Origin: Caulobacteraceae bacterium
GTDB lineage: Bacteria > Pseudomonadota > Alphaproteobacteria > Caulobacterales > Caulobacteraceae
Assembly (NCBI GenBank): GCA_030446805.1
Contig: JAUJMO010000003.1
Span: forward strand, 248,001-312,000
Length of the DNA stretch: 64,000 bases
Reading direction: 5' to 3'
This document shows, in pieces, positions 1 to 10,299 of the stretch. Each line of letters starts with the position of its first letter. The stretch's first letter is position 1. A program made the translations under genes and the position numbers. Under the pieces are notes generated by a model. It saw only the letters and a program-made list of their open reading frames with translations. It did no database searches and had not been told where the DNA came from.

Positions 1-418
1 GCCACTCGAGCACGCCGAAGCTGGCGCCGAACACCAAGAGCCGGGCCGGTCCGGCAACGGCTAAGCGGCGGTACAGAACCGCGGCGGTCCCCCAGAACAG
101 GCCCATGCCCGCGGGCAGCACGCAAACGATGATGGGCGCCATCCAGCCGTGCTGCTCGGCGTCGACCAGAAAAGCCTCCACCACCCACCAGGTGCCCACC
201 AGGAAGTAGGCGAGGGAGAACCACCAGGCGCGCCAGAAAGCGGAGCGGAGCGGACGCTGCGGCTCCCGCTTGCCCCGCCCGTCCAGCAACCAGAGCAGCC
301 CGGCCCATCCCAGGACGCCCGGCAGGATGTCGAAAGGCGGATGGGCGAAGCCGGCCGCCGCGCCGAAGCCCAGGGCCAACAGAGCCGAGCCCGCCCGGCT
401 CAGGGCGGGGTGCGTCAT
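1..418 (-). CDS. lnt: Apolipoprotein N-acyltransferase, N-terminal part (cut by window edge)
   Basis: The reverse strand from the ATG at 418 reads MTHPALSRAGSALLALGFGA and continues with HPPFDILPGVLGWAGLLWLL and VGTWWVVEAF. This is the hydrophobic start of Lnt, the inner-membrane enzyme that adds the third acyl chain to lipoproteins. Only about 139 of an expected 500 or more residues are present, so the nitrilase-like catalytic domain lies outside the window. The start overlaps the corC stop by 4 bp (ATGA), which places it last in the visible co-directional run. The corC-lnt order is the usual one in Caulobacter relatives and supports the call. Confidence 0.85.
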   Translation of the reverse strand, partial: MTHPALSRAGSALLALGFGAAAGFAHPPFDILPGVLGWAGLLWLLDGRGKREPQRPLRSAFWRAWWFSLAYFLVGTWWVVEAFLVDAEQHGWMAPIIVCVLPAGMGLFWGTAAVLYRRLAVAGPARLLVFGASFGVLEW

Positions 419-1305
419 GCGGCCGTGTCGCTCACGGCCGGCCGCTCCAGCCGGCGCACCCGCAGCCGTTTCACGCGGCGCGGATCGGCGTCGACGACGT
501 CGAACTCATATCCGGCGGGGTGGGCCACGATCTCGCCGCGTTGGGGCACGCGCCCGGCCAGGGTGGCGACCAGCCCGCCGACCGTGTCGACCTCCTCTTC
601 GTGATCCTCCAGCGCCAGGCTTTCGCCCGCCATGGCCTCCAGGTCTTCGAGCGGGGCCCGCGCGTCGGCCTCCCAGCCTCCCGGGCGCTCGATGATCTCC
701 GGCGTGGTCTCCACATCGTGCTCGTCTTCGATCTCGCCCACCACCGCTTCCAGCAGATCTTCAATAGTGACCAAGCCGTCGGTGCCGCCGAATTCGTCGA
801 TGACCAGGGCCATGTGGATGCGGGTGGACTGCATGCGGACCAGAAGGTCGGCCGCGCGCATGGAGGCGGGAACATAGAGCGCCTCTCGCCGGAGCCCGTC
901 CAGGACGGCCGCGCTCCAGTCCGGCGCCGCGTGCTCGGGGCCGGGGGTGAGCAGCTTGACCAAGTCCTTGATGTGGACGACGCCCAGCGGCTCATCCAGG
1001 GTCTCGCGGAACACCGGCATGCGCGAGTGTTCGGTTTCAGCGAAGCGGCGCCAGACCTCGTCCAGCGGCGTGTCGAGATCCAGGGCGGCCACGTCGGCGC
1101 GGGGCGTCATGACGTCCTGGACGCGGATGCTCTGAAAGGCTTGAGCCTGATCGACCAGGTCGCGTTCGGCTTCCGACACGGGCCGGGCGGCCTCGTCGGA
1201 CTCGCTTTCCCCCAGCGCCCAGCGCCCCAGCACCCGCAGAATGCCCGGTCTTCGGGCGGACTCGTTCCCGGGACTCGGGCTTGTTGAACTGTCTGTGTCA
1301 GCCAT
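415..1305 (-). CDS. corC: CorC/HlyC-type CBS-domain protein (YbeX)
   Basis: The 296-residue soluble protein has a tandem CBS pair (about residues 65-190, beginning RVQDVMTPRADVAALD and including SRMPVFRETLDEPLGVVHIK) followed by a CorC_HlyC domain (about 205-285, VGGLVATLAGRVPQRGE). There is no DUF21 membrane domain, so this is the cytoplasmic YbeX/CorC form linked to magnesium or cobalt efflux and to ribosome-related phenotypes, rather than a transporter itself. It overlaps ybeY by 8 bp and lnt by 4 bp, as expected for the conserved ybeZ-ybeY-ybeX-lnt order. The acidic, Ser/Pro-rich first 20 residues are probably disordered. Confidence 0.85.
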   Translation of the reverse strand: MADTDSSTSPSPGNESARRPGILRVLGRWALGESESDEAARPVSEAERDLVDQAQAFQSIRVQDVMTPRADVAALDLDTPLDEVWRRFAETEHSRMPVFRETLDEPLGVVHIKDLVKLLTPGPEHAAPDWSAAVLDGLRREALYVPASMRAADLLVRMQSTRIHMALVIDEFGGTDGLVTIEDLLEAVVGEIEDEHDVETTPEIIERPGGWEADARAPLEDLEAMAGESLALEDHEEEVDTVGGLVATLAGRVPQRGEIVAHPAGYEFDVVDADPRRVKRLRVRRLERPAVSDTAA

Positions 1306-1762
1306 GGGGAGGGACGTCGCGATCGCGATAAGGGTCCGGCGCGCCCAGCCCGGCGAGGATCAGGCGCTCGCGCCCTTCCATCGCCTCGGCCTCCGCCTCG
1401 GTCATGTGGTCCCACCCTAGCAGATGAAGCACGCCGTGCGCCACCAGGTGCTGCAGATGGTGCTCCAGCCTCTTGCCCTGATCGGCCGCTTCGCGCGCGC
1501 AGGTCTCGCGAGCCAGGGCGATGTCCCCAAGGTGGGGCGCCGCCGAAGGGGCGGCGGGGAAGGACAGGACGTTGGTGGGCCCGTCGCGACCCCGGTGATC
1601 GCGGTTCAGTTGGTGAACGCCCGCGTCGTCCGTGAGCAGCACGACGACGTCGCCCGTCGCCGCCCGATCGGAGAGAACCGCCTCCGCCGCGGCCCGTACC
1701 AGGCTTTCGACCTGGGGCAGGGCGGCGGTCCAGCTGTCCGCCTCGATCTCGACCTCGATCAT
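1298..1762 (-). CDS. ybeY: Endoribonuclease YbeY (rRNA maturation factor)
   Basis: The 154-residue protein carries the UPF0054 zinc motif HGVLHLLGWDH near residue 112, with three histidines that hold the catalytic zinc. The upstream block LNRDHRGRDGPTNVLSFP is also family-typical. YbeY is a single-strand endoribonuclease acting in 16S rRNA 3'-end maturation and late 70S quality control. It overlaps phoH upstream (4 bp) and corC downstream (8 bp), so translational coupling is likely. Length and motifs are normal. Confidence 0.92.
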   Translation of the reverse strand: MIEVEIEADSWTAALPQVESLVRAAAEAVLSDRAATGDVVVLLTDDAGVHQLNRDHRGRDGPTNVLSFPAAPSAAPHLGDIALARETCAREAADQGKRLEHHLQHLVAHGVLHLLGWDHMTEAEAEAMEGRERLILAGLGAPDPYRDRDVPPHG

Positions 1763-2720
1763 TCGATGGGCTGGCCTGCGCGCCGGGCCGCATCGGCGTC
1801 ATAGGCCTTGACGATGCGCTCGACGAGCGGGTGGCGCACCACGTCCTCGGCGGCGAAACGAGCGATGGCCACGCCCTCGACCCCGTCCAGAATGCCCAGA
1901 GCGTGGGCCAGGCCGCTGTCGCGCGGATTGACCAGGTCCACCTGCGTGGGATCGCCGGTGACCACCATGCGGGCGCCTTCGCCCAGGCGGGTCAGCACCA
2001 TCTTCATCTGCAGGCGCGAGGCGTTCTGCGCCTCGTCCACGATGACAAAGGCGTGGTTGAGGGTCCGCCCGCGCATAAAGGCGATGGGCGCCACTTCGAT
2101 CTCGCCCTTTTCGCGACGCCGTCTCAGGGCGTCGGCCCCCACGATGTCGCTCAGCGCCTCCCAGATGGGCGCCATGTAGGGGTCGACCTTTTCGTTCATG
2201 TCGCCGGGTAGGAAGCCCAGGCGTTCGCCGGCCTCCACCGCCGGGCGGGTGATCACCAGCCGGTCCACCTCGCCGCGCAGCAGCAGGCCTGCGCCATAGG
2301 CCACCGCCAGGAAGGTCTTGCCCGTTCCGGCGGGCCCCACCCCGAACGTCATGGCGTGGGCGGTGAGCATCTCGAGATAACGGGCCTGGGCCGCCGTCTT
2401 AGGGGCCACGGCCCCCCGACGCCCCACGGGAAGCGGGGCTCCGTGGTCAGGAGACGCCTCGCCGCTCCGCGCCGACCCGATCGCCACCCGCACATCCGCC
2501 TCCGTAACCTCGCTGCCGGCGTCCGCGCGCTTGGCCACCGATTCGATGGCCCGGCGTGCCCCTGTGCGCCCCTTCATGTCGCCGCGCACCGACACGCCGC
2601 CCCCCGGAGTCTCGATGAGCACGCGAAAGGCGTCCTCGATCAGGGCGGCGTGCCGGCTGTTCGGGCCGGCGACGGCGCGGGCCGCGGTGTCGGTGAGCGG
2701 AAGGTAGTCCTGGGCTGCGC

Positions 2721-2724
<4 letters not shown>
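1759..2724 (-). CDS. phoH: PhoH family ATPase (YbeZ)
   Basis: The 321-residue cytoplasmic P-loop ATPase has Walker A GPAGTGKT near residue 137, Walker [10 protein letters not shown] near 227 and the typical [21 protein letters not shown] block after it. PhoH/YbeZ proteins are RNA-helicase-like ATPases that work with YbeY, which is encoded directly downstream with a 4-bp overlap. The ATG at 2724 overlaps the miaB stop by 4 bp. No unusual features were seen. Confidence 0.92.
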
Positions 2725-4084
<1,360 letters not shown>

Positions 4085-4088
<4 letters not shown>

Positions 4089-4531
4089 GCCTCGCCGCCC
4101 TCCCCCTTGGGCTTGCTGCTCGTGTCCGGCTCCATCTTCACGCCGTAGAGCTCCAGCCGGTGATCGACGAGCCGATAGCCCATCCGCTCGGCGATCTTGT
4201 GCTTCAGCGCCTCAAGCTCCGCGTCGAAGAATTCGGTCACCTGCCCCGTGTTCAGGTCGATCAGGTGGTGGTGGTGGTACTCGGTCGCCTGCTCATAGCG
4301 CGACCGGCCGTCGCGGAAATCGTGGCGCTCGATGATCCCGCCTTCCTCGAACAAGCGCACGGTGCGGTAAACCGTGGCTATGGAGATGTGCGGATCCACC
4401 GCCGAGGCCCGGCGGTAGAGCTCCTCCACGTCCGGGTGGTCGTCGGCCTGGGACAGCACGCGGGCGACCACCCGGCGCTGCTCCGTCATGCGCATGCCCT
4501 TCTCGAGAGCCAGCTGTTCGATGCGGTCCAT
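4085..4531 (-). CDS. fur: Fur-family iron-responsive repressor
   Basis: The 148-residue protein has an N-terminal winged helix ([20 protein letters not shown] through [18 protein letters not shown]) and a C-terminal dimerisation and metal domain with [13 protein letters not shown] and a four-histidine run [11 protein letters not shown] near residue 91. There are no CxxC zinc pairs in the C-terminal domain, which is common in alphaproteobacterial Fur/Mur. It is likely a metal-dependent repressor of iron uptake, but Mur-type manganese sensing cannot be excluded from sequence. It sits between rimI (18-bp gap) and miaB (overlap). Confidence 0.88.
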
Positions 4532-4549
4532 CGCGCTCAGCCTATAGCC

Positions 4550-4993
4550 TCAGGCGGCGGGGCTTGGAAGCCGAAGGCGCAGCGTCACGGCGTCCACCGC
4601 CGACCCTCCAGCACGGAGGTAATAGCCGCGGCGCAGGCCCACGGGGGTGAAGCCGGCCGCGGCGTAGAGCGCCGCGGCCGGCGCATTGTCGGCCGCGACC
4701 TCCAGGAAGACCGCCTCGACGCCGCGCTGGCGAGCTGTGCTGAGGCCCGCGGCGAGCAGGGCCCGCCCGAGCCCCTGGCGCCGAAGCTCGGGGGCCACGG
4801 CCAGGGTCAGGATCTCCGCCTCCGGCCCTACGAAGCGGAGGAGGATGAAACCGGCTTCGGCGGCCAAGGCCAAGGCGCCCTCACCGTCCAGCATCCCGGC
4901 CACATCCTCCGCCGACCAGGGCCGCTCGAAAGATCGCGCATGCAGGGCGGCTAGGCGGGGGGCGTCCTCGGGGCCGGCCCGCGTGGGGGTCAC
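4550..4993 (-). CDS. rimI: Ribosomal-protein-alanine N-acetyltransferase RimI-like (GNAT)
   Basis: The 147-residue protein has a GNAT fold with the acetyl-CoA binding block LAVAPELRRQGLGRALLAAGL (R/QxxGxG/A loop) at about residues 77-97, then VFLEVAADNAPAAALYAAAGF, the RimI-type substrate and beta5 region. It acetylates the N-terminus of ribosomal protein S18 in E. coli; other N-terminal alanine substrates are possible here. The start overlaps tsaB by 4 bp. The tsaB-rimI pairing is common across bacteria and strengthens the assignment. Confidence 0.88.
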   Translation of the reverse strand: MTPTRAGPEDAPRLAALHARSFERPWSAEDVAGMLDGEGALALAAEAGFILLRFVGPEAEILTLAVAPELRRQGLGRALLAAGLSTARQRGVEAVFLEVAADNAPAAALYAAAGFTPVGLRRGYYLRAGGSAVDAVTLRLRLPSPAA

Positions 4994-5616
4994 GCCGGAA
5001 GCTTGGCGTCGGGCGCCCGGAGGTACACGGGCCTGGCGGGCGCCAGCGGGGCGAAGGCTGCGATCCGTGCGATCACGACCGGATCGGGAGCAAGGCGCCC
5101 ATCCGCTTCCGAACGGTCCAGCAAGGGCGCGAGCAGCGGCCCGCCCGACCCGACCAATCTCCAGCCCCGACCAAGAGCGGCGAGGCGTCCCGCAGCATCG
5201 CAGGTCGTGAGCGCCTCGGCCTCAGCCAGGGGCGCACCATCAAGGAAAGGCTGGACGTAGACCTGCTCGCGCCGCGCGTCCACAATGGCGGCGACCAGTC
5301 CCGCCTCGCTGGCGCTCGCCGCCAAGGCTTGAAGCGTGCCGACGCCCACGACCGGCCGCTCGAGCGCCAGTCCCAGGCCCTTCGCGAACGCCAGCCCCAC
5401 CCGCAGGCCGGTGAACGATCCCGGCCCTGTGGTGACGGCGATCCGCTCGATCCGACCAAATGCGACCCCGGCGGCGCCCACCACCTCGGCCACCAGAGGC
5501 GCCAGCCGCTCTTGGTGACCGCGGTCCATCGGCTCGGAGCGAGCGGCCAGCAGCCGTCCGCCCTCCGTCAAGGCGGCCGAGCAGGCGCCCAGGCAGGTGT
5601 CGATGGCCAGGATCAA
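4990..5616 (-). CDS. tsaB: tRNA threonylcarbamoyladenosine biosynthesis protein TsaB
   Basis: The 208-residue ASKHA-fold protein opens with MILAIDTCLGACSAALTEGG and carries VTTGPGSFTGLRVGLAFAKGL near residue 63, both diagnostic of TsaB. It is the scaffold partner of TsaD and TsaE in forming t6A37 on ANN-decoding tRNAs. It lacks the metal-binding histidines of TsaD, as expected. It overlaps rimI by 4 bp and follows the NifU-type gene with a 15-bp gap, so the three are probably co-transcribed. Confidence 0.92.
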   Translation of the reverse strand: MILAIDTCLGACSAALTEGGRLLAARSEPMDRGHQERLAPLVAEVVGAAGVAFGRIERIAVTTGPGSFTGLRVGLAFAKGLGLALERPVVGVGTLQALAASASEAGLVAAIVDARREQVYVQPFLDGAPLAEAEALTTCDAAGRLAALGRGWRLVGSGGPLLAPLLDRSEADGRLAPDPVVIARIAAFAPLAPARPVYLRAPDAKLPA

Positions 5617-5631
5617 GCGCCCGGTCCGGGC

Positions 5632-6204
5632 CTAGAGCGTTTGCTCGACCGCGGTCACTTCTGGAACATAGTGGCGCAACATGTTCTCGACCCCGGCCTT
5701 GAGCGTCATGGCGGACGACGGGCACCCAGCGCAGGCGCCGCGCATGTGCAGCCAAACCACGCCCGTGTCCGGCTCGAAGCGGCTAAAGGTGATGTCGCCC
5801 CCGTCCTGGGCCACGGCCGGGCGGATGCGCGTGTCCAGCAGGTCCTTGATCTCGTCCACGATGGCGGCCGCGTCCTCATCGTACTCGCCTTCGGCATGAC
5901 CGGCTGGCGCTTCGGCCGCTTGGGAGATGAGCGGCGCGCCCGACTGGTAGTGATCCATCACGGCGGCCAGGATGGGCGCGCGGATGGTCTTCCAGTCCAC
6001 GCCGAACTCCTTGGTCACCGTCAGGAAGTCCGGCCCGAAGAAGACGCGGCGCACGCCGTCGATGTCGAACAAGGCCTCGGCCAGGGGCGAAGCCTGGGCC
6101 TCATAGGGGGAGCCGAACTCGCGCGCGCCTTCCGCCATGACCTCGCGCCCGGGGATGAGCTTGAGCGTCAGCGGATTGGGCGTGTCTTCCGTTTGGATGA
6201 ACAT
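5632..6204 (-). CDS. NifU-family Fe-S scaffold/carrier (NfuA-type)
   Basis: The 190-residue protein has an N-terminal Nfu_N domain (MFIQTEDTPNPLTLKLIPGR, DGVRRVFFGPDFLTVTKE) and a C-terminal NifU domain with the cluster-binding CAGCPSSAMTLK near residue 160. It should carry a 4Fe-4S cluster bridged between two monomers and deliver it to apo-proteins. This N-plus-C architecture is typical of alphaproteobacteria and mitochondria (NFU1). The neighbouring MiaB is an Fe-S enzyme, which is a plausible but unproven client. Confidence 0.92.
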   Translation of the reverse strand: MFIQTEDTPNPLTLKLIPGREVMAEGAREFGSPYEAQASPLAEALFDIDGVRRVFFGPDFLTVTKEFGVDWKTIRAPILAAVMDHYQSGAPLISQAAEAPAGHAEGEYDEDAAAIVDEIKDLLDTRIRPAVAQDGGDITFSRFEPDTGVVWLHMRGACAGCPSSAMTLKAGVENMLRHYVPEVTAVEQTL

Positions 6205-6243
6205 GAAGCCGATGTGGCCCGCCGCGGGGCGCCTCGCAAGCTT

Positions 6244-6750
6244 TCAGGACAGCTCGGCGATCTCCGCGTCGGTCAGGTCGCCGGGCACCACGGTGACGGG
6301 CAGTTTGCGACCATGATGGTTCACGCCCTCCTTGCACACGGCGCTCACGAGCGGGCCGGGGCCGCGGCCATGGGTGGCGGCCGCCAGCACCAGGATCTTG
6401 ATCTCGGGATCCTCCAGAACCAGGGCGCGGATGGCGCCGCGGATGTCGCCGTTCTCCCGCACGACGAATTCGGGAGGGTGCCCGGTCGCTTCCATCACCT
6501 GGGCGGCGAACTTCTGCAGCAGGCTTTCCGCTTCCGCGCGCTGTTGGCGCTCCATCTCATCGCGGACGCCGGACCAGTGCTCGAACACGGCGGGCTCCAG
6601 CACCCGCAGCAGGGTGATGCGGCCTCCAGTGGCCTTGGCTCGGGCGCAAGCGTAGCGCAGGGCGGCCGAGAACTCGGGGCTGTCGTCGGCCACGACCAGG
6701 AACTTCCGCAGATGCGGCCCGGCGGTCCCGGCGGGGTCGGCGTCGCTCAT
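6244..6750 (-). CDS. Universal stress protein (UspA family)
   Basis: The 168-residue soluble protein matches the UspA fold: an opening strand KFLVVADDSPEFSAALRYACARAKA and a distal KILVLAAATHGRGPGPLVSAV, then KLPVTVVPGDL. The ATP-binding GxxGx9G(S/T) loop is not clear, so it may be a non-nucleotide-binding member. It begins the minus-strand run that continues to the left edge of the window. I saw no EcfG-type GGAAC promoter directly upstream. Confidence 0.85.
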   Translation of the reverse strand: MSDADPAGTAGPHLRKFLVVADDSPEFSAALRYACARAKATGGRITLLRVLEPAVFEHWSGVRDEMERQQRAEAESLLQKFAAQVMEATGHPPEFVVRENGDIRGAIRALVLEDPEIKILVLAAATHGRGPGPLVSAVCKEGVNHHGRKLPVTVVPGDLTDAEIAELS

Positions 6751-6852
6751 GGAGCCACGGTGACAGGCCCCGGTCGGGCCGACAAGCTGAACGCCTGTTC
6801 AGAAACTTGAATGGGAGGGGAACAAAGGCCGCTTCCCGCGCGCTAGGCAGGG

Positions 6853-7074
6853 ATGCCACGCATCCTGACCAAGTGTCCCCAGACGGCCCGCACCGTTCCC
6901 ACCGTGCTGCGCATGAGAGAGGCGGCCTTCGAGGCGCTCAGCGGCTCCCACGCTTTTCGCTGCCCCGCCTGCAACGACATCCATCACTGGGAGAAGGGCG
7001 ACGCCTGGCTTGAGGGTTCGCCGGTCGTGGCCGCCGGTGCGGTCGGCGCTCCAGGGGCGGCCGTAGCCGCCTGA
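6853..7074 (+). CDS. Small hypothetical protein with a single CxxC
   Basis: This 73-residue protein starts MPRILTKCPQTARTVPTVLR and contains one compact CPACNDIHHWEKGDAWLE motif near residue 41. Cysteine 8 and the two histidines could complete a small metal-binding site. It has no signal peptide or membrane segment, and the C-terminal 20 residues are low-complexity Ala/Gly/Val. A GGCAGGG sequence sits directly ahead of the ATG. It is followed by a perfect hairpin shared with the convergent lipoprotein gene. I do not recognise a named family. Confidence 0.6.
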   Translation: MPRILTKCPQTARTVPTVLRMREAAFEALSGSHAFRCPACNDIHHWEKGDAWLEGSPVVAAGAVGAPGAAVAA

Positions 7075-7082
7075 ACGAAAGC

Positions 7083-7108
7083 GGCGGCGCTTCCGCAGAA
7101 GCGCCGCC
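7083..7108. terminator. Bidirectional hairpin between convergent genes
   Basis: GGCGGCGCTT at 7083-7092 pairs perfectly with AAGCGCCGCC at 7099-7108 across a 6-nt loop. It lies between the stops of the convergent genes at 7074 and 7119. The flanking T tract is weak, so efficiency in either direction is uncertain. Confidence 0.65.
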
Positions 7109-7118
7109 TCCATTCGGT

Positions 7119-7433
7119 TTAGTGAGCCGGTTCGGCGGTGGTCGCTGCGCCTGCAGCCGGAGCGGCAGCCCCGCCCGCCGCAGCCGCGCCCGTCGCCGGC
7201 ATGTCGCTCGTGGTCGTGGCGCTGGCGCCCGTCGCAGCGGCGGCCGCCGCGGCGTCGGCGCTGTTCTGCAGCTGTTGGTCGCTGACCATGGACGCCGGAG
7301 CCTCGGTCTTCACCTCGGCTTCGGAGACGCCCGTTTCCGCCTCGGCTTCGCGTTCGCCGCTGCAGGCGGCCAGGCCGCTGGCCGACATAGCCAGCACGGC
7401 CGCGAGGGCCAGGAACTTGTTACGGTCGATCAT
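7119..7433 (-). CDS. Small Ala-rich lipoprotein, function unknown
   Basis: With the start at 7433 (SD GAGGAAAA just upstream) the product is 104 residues: MIDRNKFLALAAVLAMSASG, then LAAC, a lipobox, then an acidic Glu-rich stretch and an Ala/Thr/Gly-rich tail. It should be exported and lipid-anchored. A longer reading from 7514 would bury the signal peptide and is less likely. It lies downstream of polA in the same direction and converges on the small gene at 6853 across a hairpin. No family is recognised. Confidence 0.7.
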   Translation of the reverse strand: MIDRNKFLALAAVLAMSASGLAACSGEREAEAETGVSEAEVKTEAPASMVSDQQLQNSADAAAAAAATGASATTTSDMPATGAAAAGGAAAPAAGAATTAEPAH

Positions 7434-7527
7434 GGTCTTTTCCTCAGAGATCACGAACTCGTGATGTGTGATCAGATGCACGTGATCGGTGCGGGTTGCA
7501 AGCGCCTTCAACAAAGGCCGGGGACCG

Positions 7528-10299
7528 TCAGTGCGCCTCGTCCCAATTCAGGGCCGCGCGCGCGTCGACCACCAGGGGCACGCTGAGCGCTACGGCGGGA
7601 TCGGCGGCGCGCTCCATCACCGGTCGGATCGCCGCAATCGCCGCTTCGCATTCGGAGTCGGGCGCCTCGAACACCAGCTCGTCGTGCACCTGCAGCAGCA
7701 TGCGGGTCCGCAGCCCCGCCTCCGCCAAGGCGGACGGCATGCGGATCATGGCCCGTCGGATGATATCCGCCGCCGTGCCCTGGATCGGAGCGTTGATCGC
7801 CGCCCGTTCGGCGAACTGGCGCTGGGCCGCCGACTTGGAGCGGATGTCGGGCACGTGGACCTTGCGTCCGAACAGTGTCTGTACATAGCCGTGCCGCCGG
7901 ACATACTCCTTGGCGCCGTCCATGTAGACCCGGATGCCGGGGAAGCGCTCGAAATAGGCCTTGATGTAGGCCCCGGCTTCCGACTGGTCGATGCCAAGCT
8001 GGTTGGACAGTCCGAACGCGGAGATTCCGTACACGATGCCGAAATTGATCGCCTTGGCCCGGCGGCGGGTCTCGGCCAGCATCCCCTCCACCGGCACCCC
8101 GAACATCTCGGAGGCCGTGGCGGCGTGGATGTCCAGCCCTTGGGCGAAGGCGCGCTTCAGCTCGGGGATGTCGCCCATGTGAGCCAGCAGCCGCAACTCG
8201 ATCTGGCTGTAATCGGCGCTGATCAGCTTGTGACCAGGCGCGGCCACAAAGGCCTGCCGGATGCCTCGACCGATTTCCGTCCGTATGGGGATATTCTGGA
8301 GATTGGGGTCCGACGACGACAGCCGGCCCGTGGTCGATGCCGCGAGGTGGAAGGTCGTGTGCACCCGTCCCGTGCGGGGATGGATCGCGGCCGTGAGCGC
8401 GTCCGTGTAGGTGCCCTTGAGCTTGGACAACTGCCGGTGCTCCAGCACGGCCTTGGGCAGGGCGTGGCCCTGGGCGGCCAGGTCCTCCAGAGTCTGGGCG
8501 TCGGTGACCCACTGCCCGGTGGCCGTCCGCTTGCCCCCGGGCAGCCCCTGCTCGTCGAACAGCAACTCGCCCAACTGTTTGGGCGAACCCAGGCCGAACG
8601 GCCGGCCCGCCAGGGCGTGCGCCTCCGTCTCCAGTTCGGCGATGCGCGTCCCGAACGTCTGGGACAGACGCCGCAGCCGGTCGGGGTCCACCGCGATCCC
8701 CTCCGCCTCCATGGCGGACAGAACCTGCGGCAAGGGCCGCTCCAGCGTCTCATAGACGCTCAGCACTCGAGCTTCGCGCAGCTTGGGCCTGAGCACCGCG
8801 TGCAAGCGCAGAGCGATGTCCGCGTCCTCGGCGGCGGCCCCTTCCCCGAGGTCCAGCTCGGCGAAGGTCTTCTGCGCCCTGGCCGAGGCGGCCTGACGGG
8901 CGCCGGCGAGGGGTTCGTGGCCGAGGTGAAGCTTGGAGAGCTCCGCCAGGCCGTGACCGTGCAGCCCGCCTTCCAGGGCGTAGGACATCAGCATGGGGTC
9001 GTCGATCGGAGCGACCGCTACGCCCTCGCGCGCCAGAACCGCCAGATCGTACTTGCAGTTGGAGGCCACCTTCAGCACGCCGGGATGCTCCAGCAGCGGC
9101 TTGAGGCGCGCCAGGGCTTCGTCCTTGCCCAGCATGGGCGGACCCTCGGACTCCAGCTCCAGACCTTCCGGCGTGACCATGGGGATGAAGCAGGCCTGAC
9201 CGGGCCCGACCGCGAGCGACACGCCCTGGAGATGGGCGTTGGCGGCGGTCAGCGCGTCGGTCTCGGCGTCCAACCCGATCACGCCGGCGCGCATGGCGCG
9301 GGCCACCCAGTCATCCAGGGTCTGCAGGTCGCGTATGACCGGGTAGGACCGCGGATCGATGGCTTGCGGCTCGGCCGGGGCACGGGCGCCGGGCTCCACC
9401 CAGGGCTTCACGGCCGGCTGCGCCGGGCGACCCTCGGCGATGCGCCGCGACAGGCCCTTGAACTCCATCGTCTCGAGAAACGCGTGCAGCGCCGGACCGT
9501 CCGGCTCGCGAACCCGCAGCTCCTCCAGCGGAGCGGGCAGAGGGGTGTCGCAGTCCAGGGTGACCAGTCGCCGCGACAGGCGGATCTGGTCGGCGTAGTC
9601 GATCAGCGTCTCCCGGCGCTTCTGCTGCTTGATCTCGCCGGCGCGCTCCAGAAGCGCGTCGAGATCGCCGAACTCGTTGATCAGGGCCGACGCCGTCTTG
9701 ATCCCGATGCCGGGCGCCCCGGGAACATTGTCCACGCTGTCGCCCACCAGCGCCTGGACGTCGATCACCTTTTCGGGTGGGACGCCGAACTTCTCCAGGA
9801 CCTGCTCGCGGCCGATCAGCGTCTGCTTGATCGGGTCCAGCATGGCCACATGGTCACCCACCAGCTGCATCAGGTCCTTGTCGGACGAGACGATGACCAC
9901 CTGCGCCCCGCTTTCGCGGGCCCGGCAGGCGTAGGCGGCGATGATGTCGTCCGCCTCATAGCCCGCCAGCTCCAGGCAGCTCACGCCGAAGGCGGCCGTG
10001 GCTTCGCGGATGATGGGGAACTGCTGCACCAGATCATCGGGCGCGGGCGGGCGGTGCGCCTTGTAGTTGGGGTCGATCTCCGTCCGGAATGTGCGCTCGG
10101 AGGCGTCGAACACCACCCCCAGATGGGTGGGCGCCGTGTCTCCCTTCACCTCGTTCAGGAACTTCCACAGCATGTTGCAGAAGCCCGACACCGCCCCGAT
10201 CGGCAGCCCGTCCGACTTCCGCGTCAAGGGCGGCAGGGCGTGGTAGGCGCGGAAGATGTAGCCGGAGCCGTCGATGAGGTAGAGGCGGGGGGTGGTCAT
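7528..10299 (-). CDS. polA: DNA polymerase I
   Basis: The 923-residue enzyme has all three domains. The 5'-3' exonuclease starts RLYLIDGSGYIFRAYHALPP and includes IVSSDKDLMQLV. The 3'-5' exonuclease has Exo I LDAETDAL near residue 341 and Exo II SNCKYDLAVL. The polymerase has motif A DYSQIELRLLAH near 694, motif B RRRAKAINFGIVYGI and motif C QVHDELVFEA near 868. The polymerase and flap-nuclease sites look intact. In Exo III the usual Tyr of YAAED is absent: the sequence reads GEGAAAEDADIALRL near 488. Proofreading may therefore be weaker than in E. coli, which is inference. It functions in repair and Okazaki-fragment processing. Confidence 0.96.
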   Translation of the reverse strand: MTTPRLYLIDGSGYIFRAYHALPPLTRKSDGLPIGAVSGFCNMLWKFLNEVKGDTAPTHLGVVFDASERTFRTEIDPNYKAHRPPAPDDLVQQFPIIREATAAFGVSCLELAGYEADDIIAAYACRARESGAQVVIVSSDKDLMQLVGDHVAMLDPIKQTLIGREQVLEKFGVPPEKVIDVQALVGDSVDNVPGAPGIGIKTASALINEFGDLDALLERAGEIKQQKRRETLIDYADQIRLSRRLVTLDCDTPLPAPLEELRVREPDGPALHAFLETMEFKGLSRRIAEGRPAQPAVKPWVEPGARAPAEPQAIDPRSYPVIRDLQTLDDWVARAMRAGVIGLDAETDALTAANAHLQGVSLAVGPGQACFIPMVTPEGLELESEGPPMLGKDEALARLKPLLEHPGVLKVASNCKYDLAVLAREGVAVAPIDDPMLMSYALEGGLHGHGLAELSKLHLGHEPLAGARQAASARAQKTFAELDLGEGAAAEDADIALRLHAVLRPKLREARVLSVYETLERPLPQVLSAMEAEGIAVDPDRLRRLSQTFGTRIAELETEAHALAGRPFGLGSPKQLGELLFDEQGLPGGKRTATGQWVTDAQTLEDLAAQGHALPKAVLEHRQLSKLKGTYTDALTAAIHPRTGRVHTTFHLAASTTGRLSSSDPNLQNIPIRTEIGRGIRQAFVAAPGHKLISADYSQIELRLLAHMGDIPELKRAFAQGLDIHAATASEMFGVPVEGMLAETRRRAKAINFGIVYGISAFGLSNQLGIDQSEAGAYIKAYFERFPGIRVYMDGAKEYVRRHGYVQTLFGRKVHVPDIRSKSAAQRQFAERAAINAPIQGTAADIIRRAMIRMPSALAEAGLRTRMLLQVHDELVFEAPDSECEAAIAAIRPVMERAADPAVALSVPLVVDARAALNWDEAH

